From: a virus
Length of the DNA stretch: 30,061 bases
Virus record (IMG/VR): IMGVR_UViG_3300043331_000908
Coordinates: 1 to 30,061 of that record
Reading direction: 5' to 3' (one strand)
Position numbers and translations under genes: made by a program. Below the pieces are notes generated by a model. It made no database searches and had not been told where the DNA came from. It worked only from the letters and a program-made list of their open reading frames with translations. Below, piece by piece: positions 1 through 7,800 of this stretch (its first letter is position 1; each line of letters begins with the position of its first letter).

Positions 1-79
1 GCAGGGCGCCGGCCAGCCCGAGGGGCAGGGCGTTGGAGCCAAGGAGCCAGCCGAGCCCCTTGGCCAGCAGGGTCATCAT
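1..79 (-). CDS. Small membrane protein, N-terminal part only (lysis block, spanin- or holin-like candidate)
   Basis: This is the first 26 codons of a gene that runs off the left edge. The protein begins MMTLLAKGLGWLLGSNALPL, and the visible part is almost entirely hydrophobic, consistent with an N-terminal membrane segment. Its ATG overlaps the TGA of the lipoprotein gene upstream (TGATG), so the two are probably translationally coupled; a second ATG follows directly. Sitting after an endolysin and a lipoprotein, it may be an inner-membrane lysis protein (holin or Rz-like spanin). That is inference from position, because the cytoplasmic or periplasmic remainder lies outside the window. Confidence 0.5.
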   Translation of the reverse strand, partial: MMTLLAKGLGWLLGSNALPLGLAGAL

Positions 80-606
80 CAGTCGCGCTCCACCGTCTCC
101 GGCCGGCCGCGGCAGGGCCGTGCGGAGAGCTCGCAGCGCCAGTAGGTGACGCCCAGCCACTTCTCGCGAATTTTTCCGGTGAAGGTGTCGGCGATGCCCA
201 CGGGGGCGCAGTGAATCTGCGGGTTCTTTTCGCCATTGGGCCCGACCGCCCGATGGAAGTCGGTATAGACCTCGCCGTAGCGGAACGAGACCTGGCCGCG
301 CCAGATGCGCATGGCGAAGATCTCGGCGTTCTCCTGGCTGTTGGCCTTCTCGCCGGTCGCGGTCACGACACCCGCACACAGGCTGCGATAGTCCCTGCGG
401 CCTTCCCAGCCGGCGGTGTGGACGTGGCGACGGCGCACGTGGCGGATGTGGTTGGCCCTGCGCTCGGCTCGCTTCTCGGCACGCCATTCGCGGCGGCACT
501 GGCGGTCGGAGAGGCACTGGTCGGCCGTCATGTAGCCGTAGGGCCCGGCGTCGGCCGCGCAGCCGGCCAGGATCGCCGCAACGACGGCGAGCAGCATTGA
601 GCGCAT
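79..606 (-). CDS. Lipoprotein with Cys-rich periplasmic domain, lysis block
   Basis: The 175-aa protein starts MRSMLLAVVAAILAGCAADA: a short hydrophobic signal and a lipobox (L-A-G-C, residues 13-16). Cys16 would be acylated, and Ala at +2 suggests the outer membrane. The mature part has a strongly basic stretch at about residues 38-65 (many Arg and His), then a compact domain with Trp and paired Cys ending WRCELSARPCRGR. That ending resembles small secreted alphaproteobacterial proteins of unknown function. I chose the start at 606 because it gives the signal peptide and lies 5 bp after the endolysin stop. Position after the endolysin would suit an outer-membrane spanin (Rz1 type), but it is much longer and less Pro-rich than typical Rz1, so function stays open. 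Confidence 0.75.
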   Translation of the reverse strand: MRSMLLAVVAAILAGCAADAGPYGYMTADQCLSDRQCRREWRAEKRAERRANHIRHVRRRHVHTAGWEGRRDYRSLCAGVVTATGEKANSQENAEIFAMRIWRGQVSFRYGEVYTDFHRAVGPNGEKNPQIHCAPVGIADTFTGKIREKWLGVTYWRCELSARPCRGRPETVERD

Positions 607-611
607 GTGGA

Positions 612-1847
612 TTACCTTCCCAGGTTGGAGCCGTTCTGGTGCGCGGTCAGCCGCGCCACGATCACGTCGCCGAAGGCGCGCCAAGCCCATACGCCGCCGA
701 CGATCAGCACCAGCGGCAGCAGATTGCGCAGCCCCCACTGTACCGCCGACAGCGCCGGCACCGCGGTCGCGTGCAGGCCGGTGATGCCGGACATGGCGCC
801 TTTCAGTATGTCGAGCGCGCCCAGCATGTCGGCGGCCAGCGTGCCGCCGGTGTAGAACGCGGCTTGGCCGGCGGCCTTGGCCCGGCGTCCGGCCGCGACC
901 TCCGTGCTGCCGGCGGCCTCCAGGTCCCTAGCCGTGGCTTCCGTGCGCTCCGGCGACAGGGGTGCCGGCTCTGCCGCCTCCAGGGCGGCCATGGTGGCGG
1001 GGCCGACGATTTCCGCCGCCTCCAGCGTGGCGCCTCCTCTTGCCGCGTCCAGCTTGAAGCCGGCCACGGCGCGCGCCATAGCCGGCCCGAAAGCGTCGTC
1101 GACGGCGCCCACCGGGTAGCCGAGGTCGCGAAGCCGCACCTGCACCAGCCGCACCTTGGGCCCGTGCGCCCCGAGGCGCAGCACGTCCGCCGGCGGCAGC
1201 TGCTCACCGGGGCCCCACACAGCCCATGCGCGTGCGAACCACTGCTGGCGATGGTCCCACCCGACCGGGTCCCGGCTCGAGTAGGGGTTGCCGCGGTTGA
1301 TGGCATTGGAGATGGCGCGGCTGTAGTTGCTGTCGGCGAACTGGTTGTTGGGCTCTAGGCTCCAGAACCAGATGGCGGCGCTGAGCGACACATCCGGCTG
1401 CTCGATCAGGTCCGGATCGTTCTCCAGGTCGATGCCGATCGCCATGCCGCAGTCGCGGTAGTTGGACCGGCCGGTGAGCTGAATGAGACCGCCGCCGCGG
1501 TAGCGCCAGCCATCGTCCCCGCCCTCGTTGCCCTTGACCTTTCCGTAGGCGAGGTTGGCGAGAGCCTGCGGATCACCGCGCGCGGCGATGATCCTGGGGT
1601 CGGCGGCACCCAGGGGGAAGCGCGACGGCCACATCGCCTTCATGCGTGCGCCGGTCCAGCGGGTGTCCTCGCGCATCTTCCGGAGCCTGCCCGATTCGGT
1701 CGTGACCTGCGCCAGGAAGTGACACCAGCGCAGCGGCCGGTCGATGCCGGCCATGGCGAGCGCGGGGCCGCCGGCGGCAAGCGCGTCTATATGGGCCGGC
1801 AGCGCGTGCGGGGCGAACCGCTCCAGGTCGGCCTTGGCGATGTGCAT
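612..1847 (-). CDS. Endolysin: GH19 chitinase-like lysozyme with peptidoglycan-binding domain and C-terminal membrane segment
   Basis: This 411-aa enzyme should cleave peptidoglycan at the end of infection. Residues about 1-215 match glycoside hydrolase family 19: the predicted catalytic Glu is E51 in AQVTTESGRL, and the family signature YRGGGLIQLTGRSNY is at 116-130. Residues about 222-292 look like a peptidoglycan-binding type 1 repeat (LRLGAHGPKVRLVQVRLRDL). A linker follows, then one hydrophobic helix at about 375-391 near the C terminus, which could anchor the protein in the membrane. The start is ATG at 1847, with GGAGGA upstream and the preceding gene's TGA overlapping (TGATG). A longer open frame extends upstream but only shadows the neighbouring gene. 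The membrane segment is unusual for a free endolysin and suggests membrane-controlled release; that is inference. Confidence 0.9.
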   Translation of the reverse strand: MHIAKADLERFAPHALPAHIDALAAGGPALAMAGIDRPLRWCHFLAQVTTESGRLRKMREDTRWTGARMKAMWPSRFPLGAADPRIIAARGDPQALANLAYGKVKGNEGGDDGWRYRGGGLIQLTGRSNYRDCGMAIGIDLENDPDLIEQPDVSLSAAIWFWSLEPNNQFADSNYSRAISNAINRGNPYSSRDPVGWDHRQQWFARAWAVWGPGEQLPPADVLRLGAHGPKVRLVQVRLRDLGYPVGAVDDAFGPAMARAVAGFKLDAARGGATLEAAEIVGPATMAALEAAEPAPLSPERTEATARDLEAAGSTEVAAGRRAKAAGQAAFYTGGTLAADMLGALDILKGAMSGITGLHATAVPALSAVQWGLRNLLPLVLIVGGVWAWRAFGDVIVARLTAHQNGSNLGR

Positions 1848-2566
1848 CAGTCCTCCAGGGTGGCGATCTCGCGCACCGCGACATCGGCCGTGGCGTCGAT
1901 GTCGGCGCCGGTGGCTTCGTCGATCTCCGCCGAGGTGCGGGCGAGGATGGCGTAGACGTGCGTCATGCGGCGCTCGCGCACCTGCCGGTCCTCTATGATC
2001 CGCTGTGCGAGCTCGGCGACGCCGATCTTGAGGATCCCGGCCTCGGGCTCCAGCAGCGCCATCGCATGCACGTTCTCGTTGCGGGCCTTCAGCGCCAGCT
2101 CGTAGCGCATCTGGTCGCTGACGGTGGCCTGGCCCTTGCGGTTCACCGCCTCCGTCACCCGCGCCTTGGCCGCCGCCCGGCGCTCGATGTCGACGGCCTG
2201 CATCGGCGCTTGCGCCTGCGGGACAGGCCATCCCATGAGCGTCGGCTGGATCACGACGGGTGCCGTATCCCAGCTCTGCAGCACGGGCTTCACCGGGGGT
2301 GTCCCGCCGGATGCCGCCTGCGGCGCGCTGCGGAGCCCGCTGGCTGCGATCCCGGACCCGGCCGGTGTCTGGGCCTGGGGCGGGGCCGGTGGGGCTCCTG
2401 GGGCTTCCTGGGCGGGTTTTTGGCGCAGGGCCGCCGACAGCCCGCAGGCTTCCTCGTATGTGATGGGCTCCAGGCCGCGCTCGGCTGCCCATTTCACCTT
2501 GCAGAACATCGGGAAGGCGGGGCGTGCGGGGTCGATGTAGTACCCGGCAGCGGTCGGCTTTCTCAT
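1847..2566 (-). CDS. Phage protein with Pro/Ala/Gln-rich linker, function unknown
   Basis: The 239-aa protein opens MRKPTAAGYYIDPARPAFPM and has a short folded N-terminal region (about 1-55). A Pro/Ala/Gln-rich low-complexity linker follows at about 56-125, then a mostly helical, charged C-terminal half rich in Arg, Glu and Ala. I did not recognise a domain. ATG at 2566 is preferred over the longer open frame because the upstream extension lies inside the preceding gene and has shadow-type composition. Its stop overlaps the endolysin start. Position between the fibre-associated gene and the lysis block suggests a late virion or lysis accessory protein. Confidence 0.75.
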   Translation of the reverse strand: MRKPTAAGYYIDPARPAFPMFCKVKWAAERGLEPITYEEACGLSAALRQKPAQEAPGAPPAPPQAQTPAGSGIAASGLRSAPQAASGGTPPVKPVLQSWDTAPVVIQPTLMGWPVPQAQAPMQAVDIERRAAAKARVTEAVNRKGQATVSDQMRYELALKARNENVHAMALLEPEAGILKIGVAELAQRIIEDRQVRERRMTHVYAILARTSAEIDEATGADIDATADVAVREIATLED

Positions 2567-2585
2567 AGGCAGAAATCCCTTGCGA

Positions 2586-3068
2586 TCAGCGCCAGCAGGA
2601 TGGCGGTTCCAATGACGACGGCGAGCCAGAAGCGCCCATGCGCGGCCGGCTCCTCTCGTAAGCCCTCCAGGCCCGGGCCTCGTCGATCGCCATGGCCTTC
2701 CTCTCGTCGAGCCAAATGGGGCCCCCGTTGGATGATCTGCGCCAGGCATCACGATAGCGTCGGTCGGCCGGCAGGTCGGCCGTATCCCACAGCTCGTGAG
2801 CGACCCCACGATGGCCGCAGGTCGCATCGCGGAGGATGCCGTAGGCTTCCGCGGTCGAAGCGCCACCGAAGGCCAGCGCCAGACACAGCCGGCGGGCGGC
2901 GTCAGGGAGCATGCCGCGCGCGATCTTGCGCTCGATCTGCGCGTCGATGAACCCACGCGGCATGTGTGCCCACAGTCCGCCCGACGCCATCCGCCGGATC
3001 GTCCGCGGCGATGGGTGGAAGACGTTCACGCCGCCGTCCCGGCGCGTGTAGACGATGCAACGGCTCAC
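2586..3068 (-). CDS. Small tail-fibre-associated phage protein (possible assembly factor)
   Basis: The predicted product is 160 aa from GTG at 3068, with GGGGGA six bases upstream and the fibre gene's stop overlapping (GTGA). The C-terminal half contains RRYRDAWRR and a following helix with DEARAWRAYERSR. This resembles a short motif (T-x-R-x-Y/F-R-x-A-W, then a charged helix) that I recall from phage proteins encoded just after tail fibres and sometimes called tail-fibre assembly proteins; I hold that link loosely. The N-terminal half, from MPRGFIDAQIERK, is alpha-helical and basic. It may be a chaperone or small virion part. Confidence 0.7.
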   Translation of the reverse strand: MSRCIVYTRRDGGVNVFHPSPRTIRRMASGGLWAHMPRGFIDAQIERKIARGMLPDAARRLCLALAFGGASTAEAYGILRDATCGHRGVAHELWDTADLPADRRYRDAWRRSSNGGPIWLDERKAMAIDEARAWRAYERSRPRMGASGSPSSLEPPSCWR

Positions 3069-4270
3069 GCGTGGTCCCCCAGGCCCATGAAGCTCCACGC
3101 CGACGGGTCCTGCGAGGTGTCGTCCTCGTCCTCGCACCTCATGCTGAGCGTGCCGGCCGTCTGCGCATTGAGCGTGGGGATGCGCACCGTCGTGTCCGGG
3201 GACGCTGTCGCCAGCTGCGCTGCCCAGTTGGCGGACGAGAAGTCGGTCTCAATCTCGGCATCGAGCGTGCCGAGGCCGGTGTCGGTGATGCCGACCACGT
3301 TGTAGTCGGCCTGCAGCGTCGGCGTGCCGCCCGAGACCGTGGCGTAGCCCCACATCTTCGGGTGCCCCGGGTGGAAGTGCTGCCGTCCGGGCGAGAGGAA
3401 CACGTCGTTGGCCGCGGCGGCTTCCATCTCGGCCGCCGTTGCCGGCCTGATCTTGCCGATCGTGCCGTCGCTGCGCTTGAAGGCGATGTTGGTCTGGCCG
3501 CCCTCGTCGAAGGCGTAGAGGCGCAGCACGTTGGCTGCCGGTGAAGCCGGCTCCGCCGTCTCGGCAAAGCCTATGAAGGTGTTGACCCCGAGCGGGTCGA
3601 TGCCGGTAATCGAGCCGCCGATAATGCGCACCTTGGCGAAGCTCACGTCGGCGTAGGCCCGGAACGCGGTGCCGTCGCAGGCGATCGCGATCGCCTCCCC
3701 TACCTCGAGGGTGAAGCTCGTCAGACTCTGGTCGCGGTAGGAGAGCCCGGAGGGGACGCTGAGCGTCACCTGCCCGCTGCCGCCGCCGTTGCGGACATAG
3801 ACGTGCCACCCGTCGCCCAAAAGGTTGGCATCGGTGAACGTCAGCGTGTTGGCGCTGGCGTTGATGAGAACCCCGTTGTGGGCGAGCCCTACCGTCAGCG
3901 GGCTGCCGGTGGCGATCACCGGGATGGGCGGGATCACCGGCAACTGCGGCGAGAGCACCGCGGCGCCCTTGACGTTGTCCTTGGCCGGCACGATCACCGC
4001 GTCGTTCTCGTCGGTGATCTCGACGTGGTACGGGTCCGGCCCGACATAGATCAGCGTCGTGGTGCTCGACCCCTCGCTCGCGACCGGCTGGCCATCGGAG
4101 CGGGTACGCACCGTGTGGCCGAGCGCGACCGTCAGATTGGCGTCGGAGTAGACCGTCTTCGTCGCCCCCGGCCCAGCCTCGCGGAACTTGATCTTGGCGT
4201 TGTTGACGGGGTTGTCGCTGACATCGGTGACCCGGAAGCCGGGGGGATAGACCTGAACGCTGTCGACCAT
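3065..4270 (-). CDS. Tail fibre/spike protein with podovirus-type head-binding N terminus
   Basis: This 401-aa protein is the likely host-recognition fibre or spike. Residues about 8-90 (PPGFRVTDVSDNPVNNAKIK, then ATKTVYSDANLTVALGHTV) match the beta-rich head-binding pattern of podovirus tail spikes, where a 'G-A-K-x-x-F-x-E-A-G … V-Y-S-D' string is typical. The middle is beta-strand rich (Thr, Val, Gly). The C-terminal part, from about residue 290 (HFHPGHPKMWGYATVSGG), looks like a separate compact domain ending in an acidic stretch (CEDEDDTSQD). It is short for a whole receptor-binding spike, so an enzymatic depolymerase is not evident. The start ATG lacks a clear ribosome site. It lies head-to-head with the plus-strand gene at 4326. 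Confidence 0.8.
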   Translation of the reverse strand: MVDSVQVYPPGFRVTDVSDNPVNNAKIKFREAGPGATKTVYSDANLTVALGHTVRTRSDGQPVASEGSSTTTLIYVGPDPYHVEITDENDAVIVPAKDNVKGAAVLSPQLPVIPPIPVIATGSPLTVGLAHNGVLINASANTLTFTDANLLGDGWHVYVRNGGGSGQVTLSVPSGLSYRDQSLTSFTLEVGEAIAIACDGTAFRAYADVSFAKVRIIGGSITGIDPLGVNTFIGFAETAEPASPAANVLRLYAFDEGGQTNIAFKRSDGTIGKIRPATAAEMEAAAANDVFLSPGRQHFHPGHPKMWGYATVSGGTPTLQADYNVVGITDTGLGTLDAEIETDFSSANWAAQLATASPDTTVRIPTLNAQTAGTLSMRCEDEDDTSQDPSAWSFMGLGDHA

Positions 4271-4290
4271 GGGTTCGCGCGGTGTTCACC

Positions 4291-4319
4291 TTGTTTGAAG
4301 GGCGGCAGACTGGTATTCA
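4291..4319 (+). promoter_or_regulatory. Weak candidate promoter for the 4326-4891 cassette
   Basis: TTGTTT at 4291-4296 and TATTCA at 4314-4319 are separated by exactly 17 bases, in the 55-bp gap between divergent genes. Each box matches only three of six consensus positions. If used, transcription would begin at about 4326, on the ATG itself, giving a leaderless mRNA. Seen in the sequence; promoter activity is inferred. Confidence 0.25.
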
Positions 4320-4325
4320 GACGGA

Positions 4326-4613
4326 ATGGCAGACGACGACGTTAATTTGCCGGACCTGGGGTCGATCCCCCTCAGCGTGGCTACCGCCTCGATCATCGAA
4401 TCTGATGCTAGGCGCAACCCGCTGCCGCCGCCCAGCCGGTATATGACCGACCTGACCCCCGCGGCTTTCCGTGAGCAGGTTGCCTATATCGTGCGCACCA
4501 GGGGCATTCCTGAAGCCGAGGCGATGGCCGAGGTCGTCGCGCAAGTGCAGTCCCTGCCCATCGAAGAGGCCAGGAGGCGCGTATGGGAAGCGATAGAGCG
4601 GTCCCGGAAGTGA
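4326..4613 (+). CDS. Small hypothetical protein, first gene of an inverted two-gene cassette
   Basis: The predicted product is 95 aa, acidic at the N terminus (MADDDVNLPDLGSIPLS) and helical after residue 40, with a charged C-terminal helix (PIEEARRRVWEAIERSRK). I recognise no family. It is read on the plus strand while everything around it is on the minus strand, and it overlaps the next plus-strand gene by 31 bases, so the two form a unit. No strong ribosome site is visible before the ATG. The opposite orientation suggests an independently controlled accessory (moron) gene. Confidence 0.65.
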   Translation: MADDDVNLPDLGSIPLSVATASIIESDARRNPLPPPSRYMTDLTPAAFREQVAYIVRTRGIPEAEAMAEVVAQVQSLPIEEARRRVWEAIERSRK

Positions 4614-4891
4614 CACGCAAGTGGATGTACAGGGTGGATTCCGTACCCGCTCCCAAGCCACAAGGTCCGTTCAATCCCGTTACGTCCATAGAGTTGCAGA
4701 ACTGGCTCGACGAGATGGACGGAGCCGGCTGGGAGCTGGTCGGGTTTCTGCCCTACTACTGGCACATCGAAGATATCCCGCGGACCAACTACGTGTTCCG
4801 CCGGCCCTACGACCCCGACATTGCCAAGCGCTCGGAGGAGTGGCGCAGGCTGGGGTTCGAATCTGGGCCTCACCGTCCCGGCGGGTCATAG
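4583..4891 (+). CDS. DUF4177-like small protein, second gene of the inverted cassette
   Basis: The 102-aa product has an AGGAGG ribosome site about seven bases before its ATG. Residues about 15-75 run from KWMYRVDSV through a helix (IELQNWLDEMDGAGWELVGF) to a strand NYVFRRP. That is the layout of DUF4177: strand, helix, the 'GWELV' core, and a final Phe-Lys/Arg-Arg strand. The function of that family is unknown. Its last 22 bases overlap the 3' end of the large minus-strand gene at 4870-8973 tail-to-tail, leaving no room for a terminator. The family match is by eye and moderately sure. Confidence 0.7.
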   Translation: MGSDRAVPEVTRKWMYRVDSVPAPKPQGPFNPVTSIELQNWLDEMDGAGWELVGFLPYYWHIEDIPRTNYVFRRPYDPDIAKRSEEWRRLGFESGPHRPGGS

Positions 4892-7800
4892 AAGATCAGC
4901 AGCCCCTCCGGGATGTTCAGCGGGCGTGCACGCCGCTCCACGCCAGTCATCAGGCCGCGTCCTTCCGGTGTCAGCCGGTTTGGCCGTTCTGCCCTTCTGG
5001 CCAGATACTCGCCCAGCGCACGCATGTAGGTGTCCACCGGGCGCTCGTTAGGCAGCCGCATGTGGGCGAGCGGCCCGCCGTCCGCAAACCACTGCGAGTT
5101 GGCCCCGATAGGAAACCGCTCGATCACCTGCGCCAGGTGCTCGACCTCGTGCAGGGCCGTGTCGATATTGCGGTGCTGTGGCGCGATCTCGACAGCAGCC
5201 GGGCTGCCGGGCCCACGCATTCCCGGCCCGAACGCCTGGGAAGACCTCAGACTGGGGTTGAAGGTTACGTCCACCGTACTGCCCAGCCTCGGGTACGCTG
5301 CATCGATCTCCGGATCGCGAAACACCTGCGAGAGGCGCACGGTCGGCCCCGGCAGGTGCGGGAAAAAGCTGCGCGGAGGCGGTGTGAACACGGCCCGGTC
5401 GTTGGCGATCTCGATCCCCCACTGCCCGTCGGGCAGACGCACCAGTCCGCCCAGACGCGGGTCCTCGGTAGCGATGACCCTGTTTGCGCTTCGGCGGATC
5501 TCGCGAATATCCCTACCGTCCCGCTCCATCCGCTGCGCCAGCCGCAGCACCCGCTCCGCCGTCGGCCGGCCGGCGGCGGCGAGGTTGGCGGCCCCGACCC
5601 GGCCGATGACGGTGCCGCCGAAGCCGATGCTGCCGACGAGGTTCTGCTTTTCCTCGTCCGTCATGGTCGGATCGCCGCGCACCAGTCGCTGCGCGTCCCG
5701 GCTGGTGTCCTCCAGCGTTCGGTCGCCGGCGCCGACGAGGCCGCGCACCAGCCGCCGCAGCACGTTGTGCTGGCCGGTGGCCTCCGTCCCAATCTCCTCG
5801 ATCGAGCCCTTGCCGGCGTTGCGGCGGCGCGGTGCCGGCCGCTCGAACCTATCCTGAAGCGGTGCTGCCGCCTCCGCGCGCGCCGGAGAGACGGCGCTGA
5901 CGACGGCCGCGGCGGCGGTCTCGTTCAGGCCCAGGTCCTCGGTCAGGATCGCCCTGAGACGGCTGCCGTGCCGGCTCCATGCCTCCGAGAGCGGTCCCCG
6001 CTCGACGGGCACATGCCGCAGCCAGCGCCCGAAGGCGCGCGAGGACAGAATGCGCGATGCTGCCGACATCCCGGCCGCGGTCGTGATCAGCGCCGGCAGC
6101 GACGCGTGGTAGAGCACCCCCAGCGTCAGGTTGCCGGTGCCCAGCCACCGCGTCGGGTTCACCATGTAGCCCGGGCGTGAGGTCTCCAGGAACGCCTCCA
6201 GCCGCCCGCCGGCACGCGCCAGGATATCCAGCCGCGCCCCGAGCTCGCGCGCGCCGCCGGCGAACATCAGCCTTCGCGCGTCCTCGCTGAGGCCCCGGTA
6301 AGAGCGCAGGAACCCGGCAAGGCCGCCTTCGGCCATGTTGTGCAGCAAGAGGCTGGTGGCCAGCTCGCGTGTGCCCTTTTCCTCGACCACGCGGTAGAAC
6401 GCCCGCAGCAGCCGCATGTCGCCGCCGGCCTGCGTCGCCCGCACCAGTTGCCCGATGGCCGCTACCGGATCGACGTTCTCGCCCATGATGCGCCCCAGCG
6501 GCTGGCGCACATTGCGCATCAGCTCGCGGTAGGCGGCATCCACCCGCTCGCTGAGGTCGGCGTAAACCTCGCCCTCCGGCCCGGACCGGCGTGCGGCCAC
6601 AGAGATGTCCTGGCGCACGGCGGCATAGAGCCGGTCCAGCAGGGCCTCGCTCTCGCCCCTCGTCTCGGCCGGGAAGTTGCCGCGCTCCCGCGCGTCCCTG
6701 ATTGCCCGGCCGATGGCCGTGGCGCTGTCGCGCGCGCCCTGTAGCCCCGGTGTGGCGAGGTTGCGGGCCCTGGCCTCCGAGTAGTAGGCGAGCATGGCTG
6801 TCACCTCGTCGCCCAGCCGCGGGCGCAGCCAGGCGAGGATGTCGGCATGCACGCGCCCGTTCTCGTCGAACAGATGCCCGTCCCGGTAGCCGGGAAGCTG
6901 GCCGCGGCCTCTGGCCTCGCGCGCGATGTCGTCCAGCAGCTGTGCGGTCGCCGTCGGCCGATAGATCGACAGGTCCTCCGGCGGTGCCGGCGGCTGTGGC
7001 ACCTCGCGCACCTCCGCCCGCAGGATGGAGCGCACCTCGTCGGCACTCCTGGCGCCGGCCACACCCAGACGATCCAGGTCGGTGACGATCGCCTGGTTCT
7101 CGCGCAGCGCCATGAGGGCATCCTGGTCGCTGAGCCGCACCATCGGGTTGCCGCGCAGGTCGTCGTCGAGTGCGGCCAGCAGCTCATTGGGCGACGGGCG
7201 CTGCTGGAAAAAGCCGGCCTGGTGCGCCAGCTCGCCGATCTCGTCCAGCTCCAGCCCCCGCCGGTTGTTGATGAGCCGGCCGTGGCCGGTGATGCCGCCG
7301 ATCATGGCGCGCACCTCGCCCTGTGTGTCTCTGATGCCGCCCCGGGCGCGGATGAACTGCGACAGCGTCTCCGGCAGGCGTCGCGAGGCGGCCGTGACAC
7401 CTTGTGGGCCGATGGCGGCTTCCCACGCCGCCACGATGTCCTCGATCTCCGTCTCGGGGTAGCGCCCCTCGGTGCGCGGCTTCGGCACCGGGCGCTCGCG
7501 CTGCGGCATGCGCACGCCCAGAATCTTCGGGCTTACCTCGGGGGCCTGCCGGCGCAGGTCCTCGTAGGCCGCGTCGAACGCGGTCGGATAGCTCGCCCTG
7601 CGGCCTTCCAACGTGGGCTCGGTTCGCTGATCTCTCCCCAGTCTTGCCTGCTCGGCATCGAGGCGCTCGTATTCCGATCTCAGCCGGGCGCGCCGCCTGT
7701 CCAGATCGGCAAGGCGTCGCTCCAGCTCGTGGCGCTCCGGGACGTCCCGGTACCCCGGCCGCCCGGCCGCATCGGTCCGGCCGGTCCTGAAACGATCGAG

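Noticed and set aside
612-2492. Endolysin with a 215-residue N-terminal extension
   Set aside because: The extra part overlaps the 239-aa gene in another frame and is Arg/Pro/Gly-rich shadow; ATG at 1847 has a strong ribosome site and the GH19 domain begins there.
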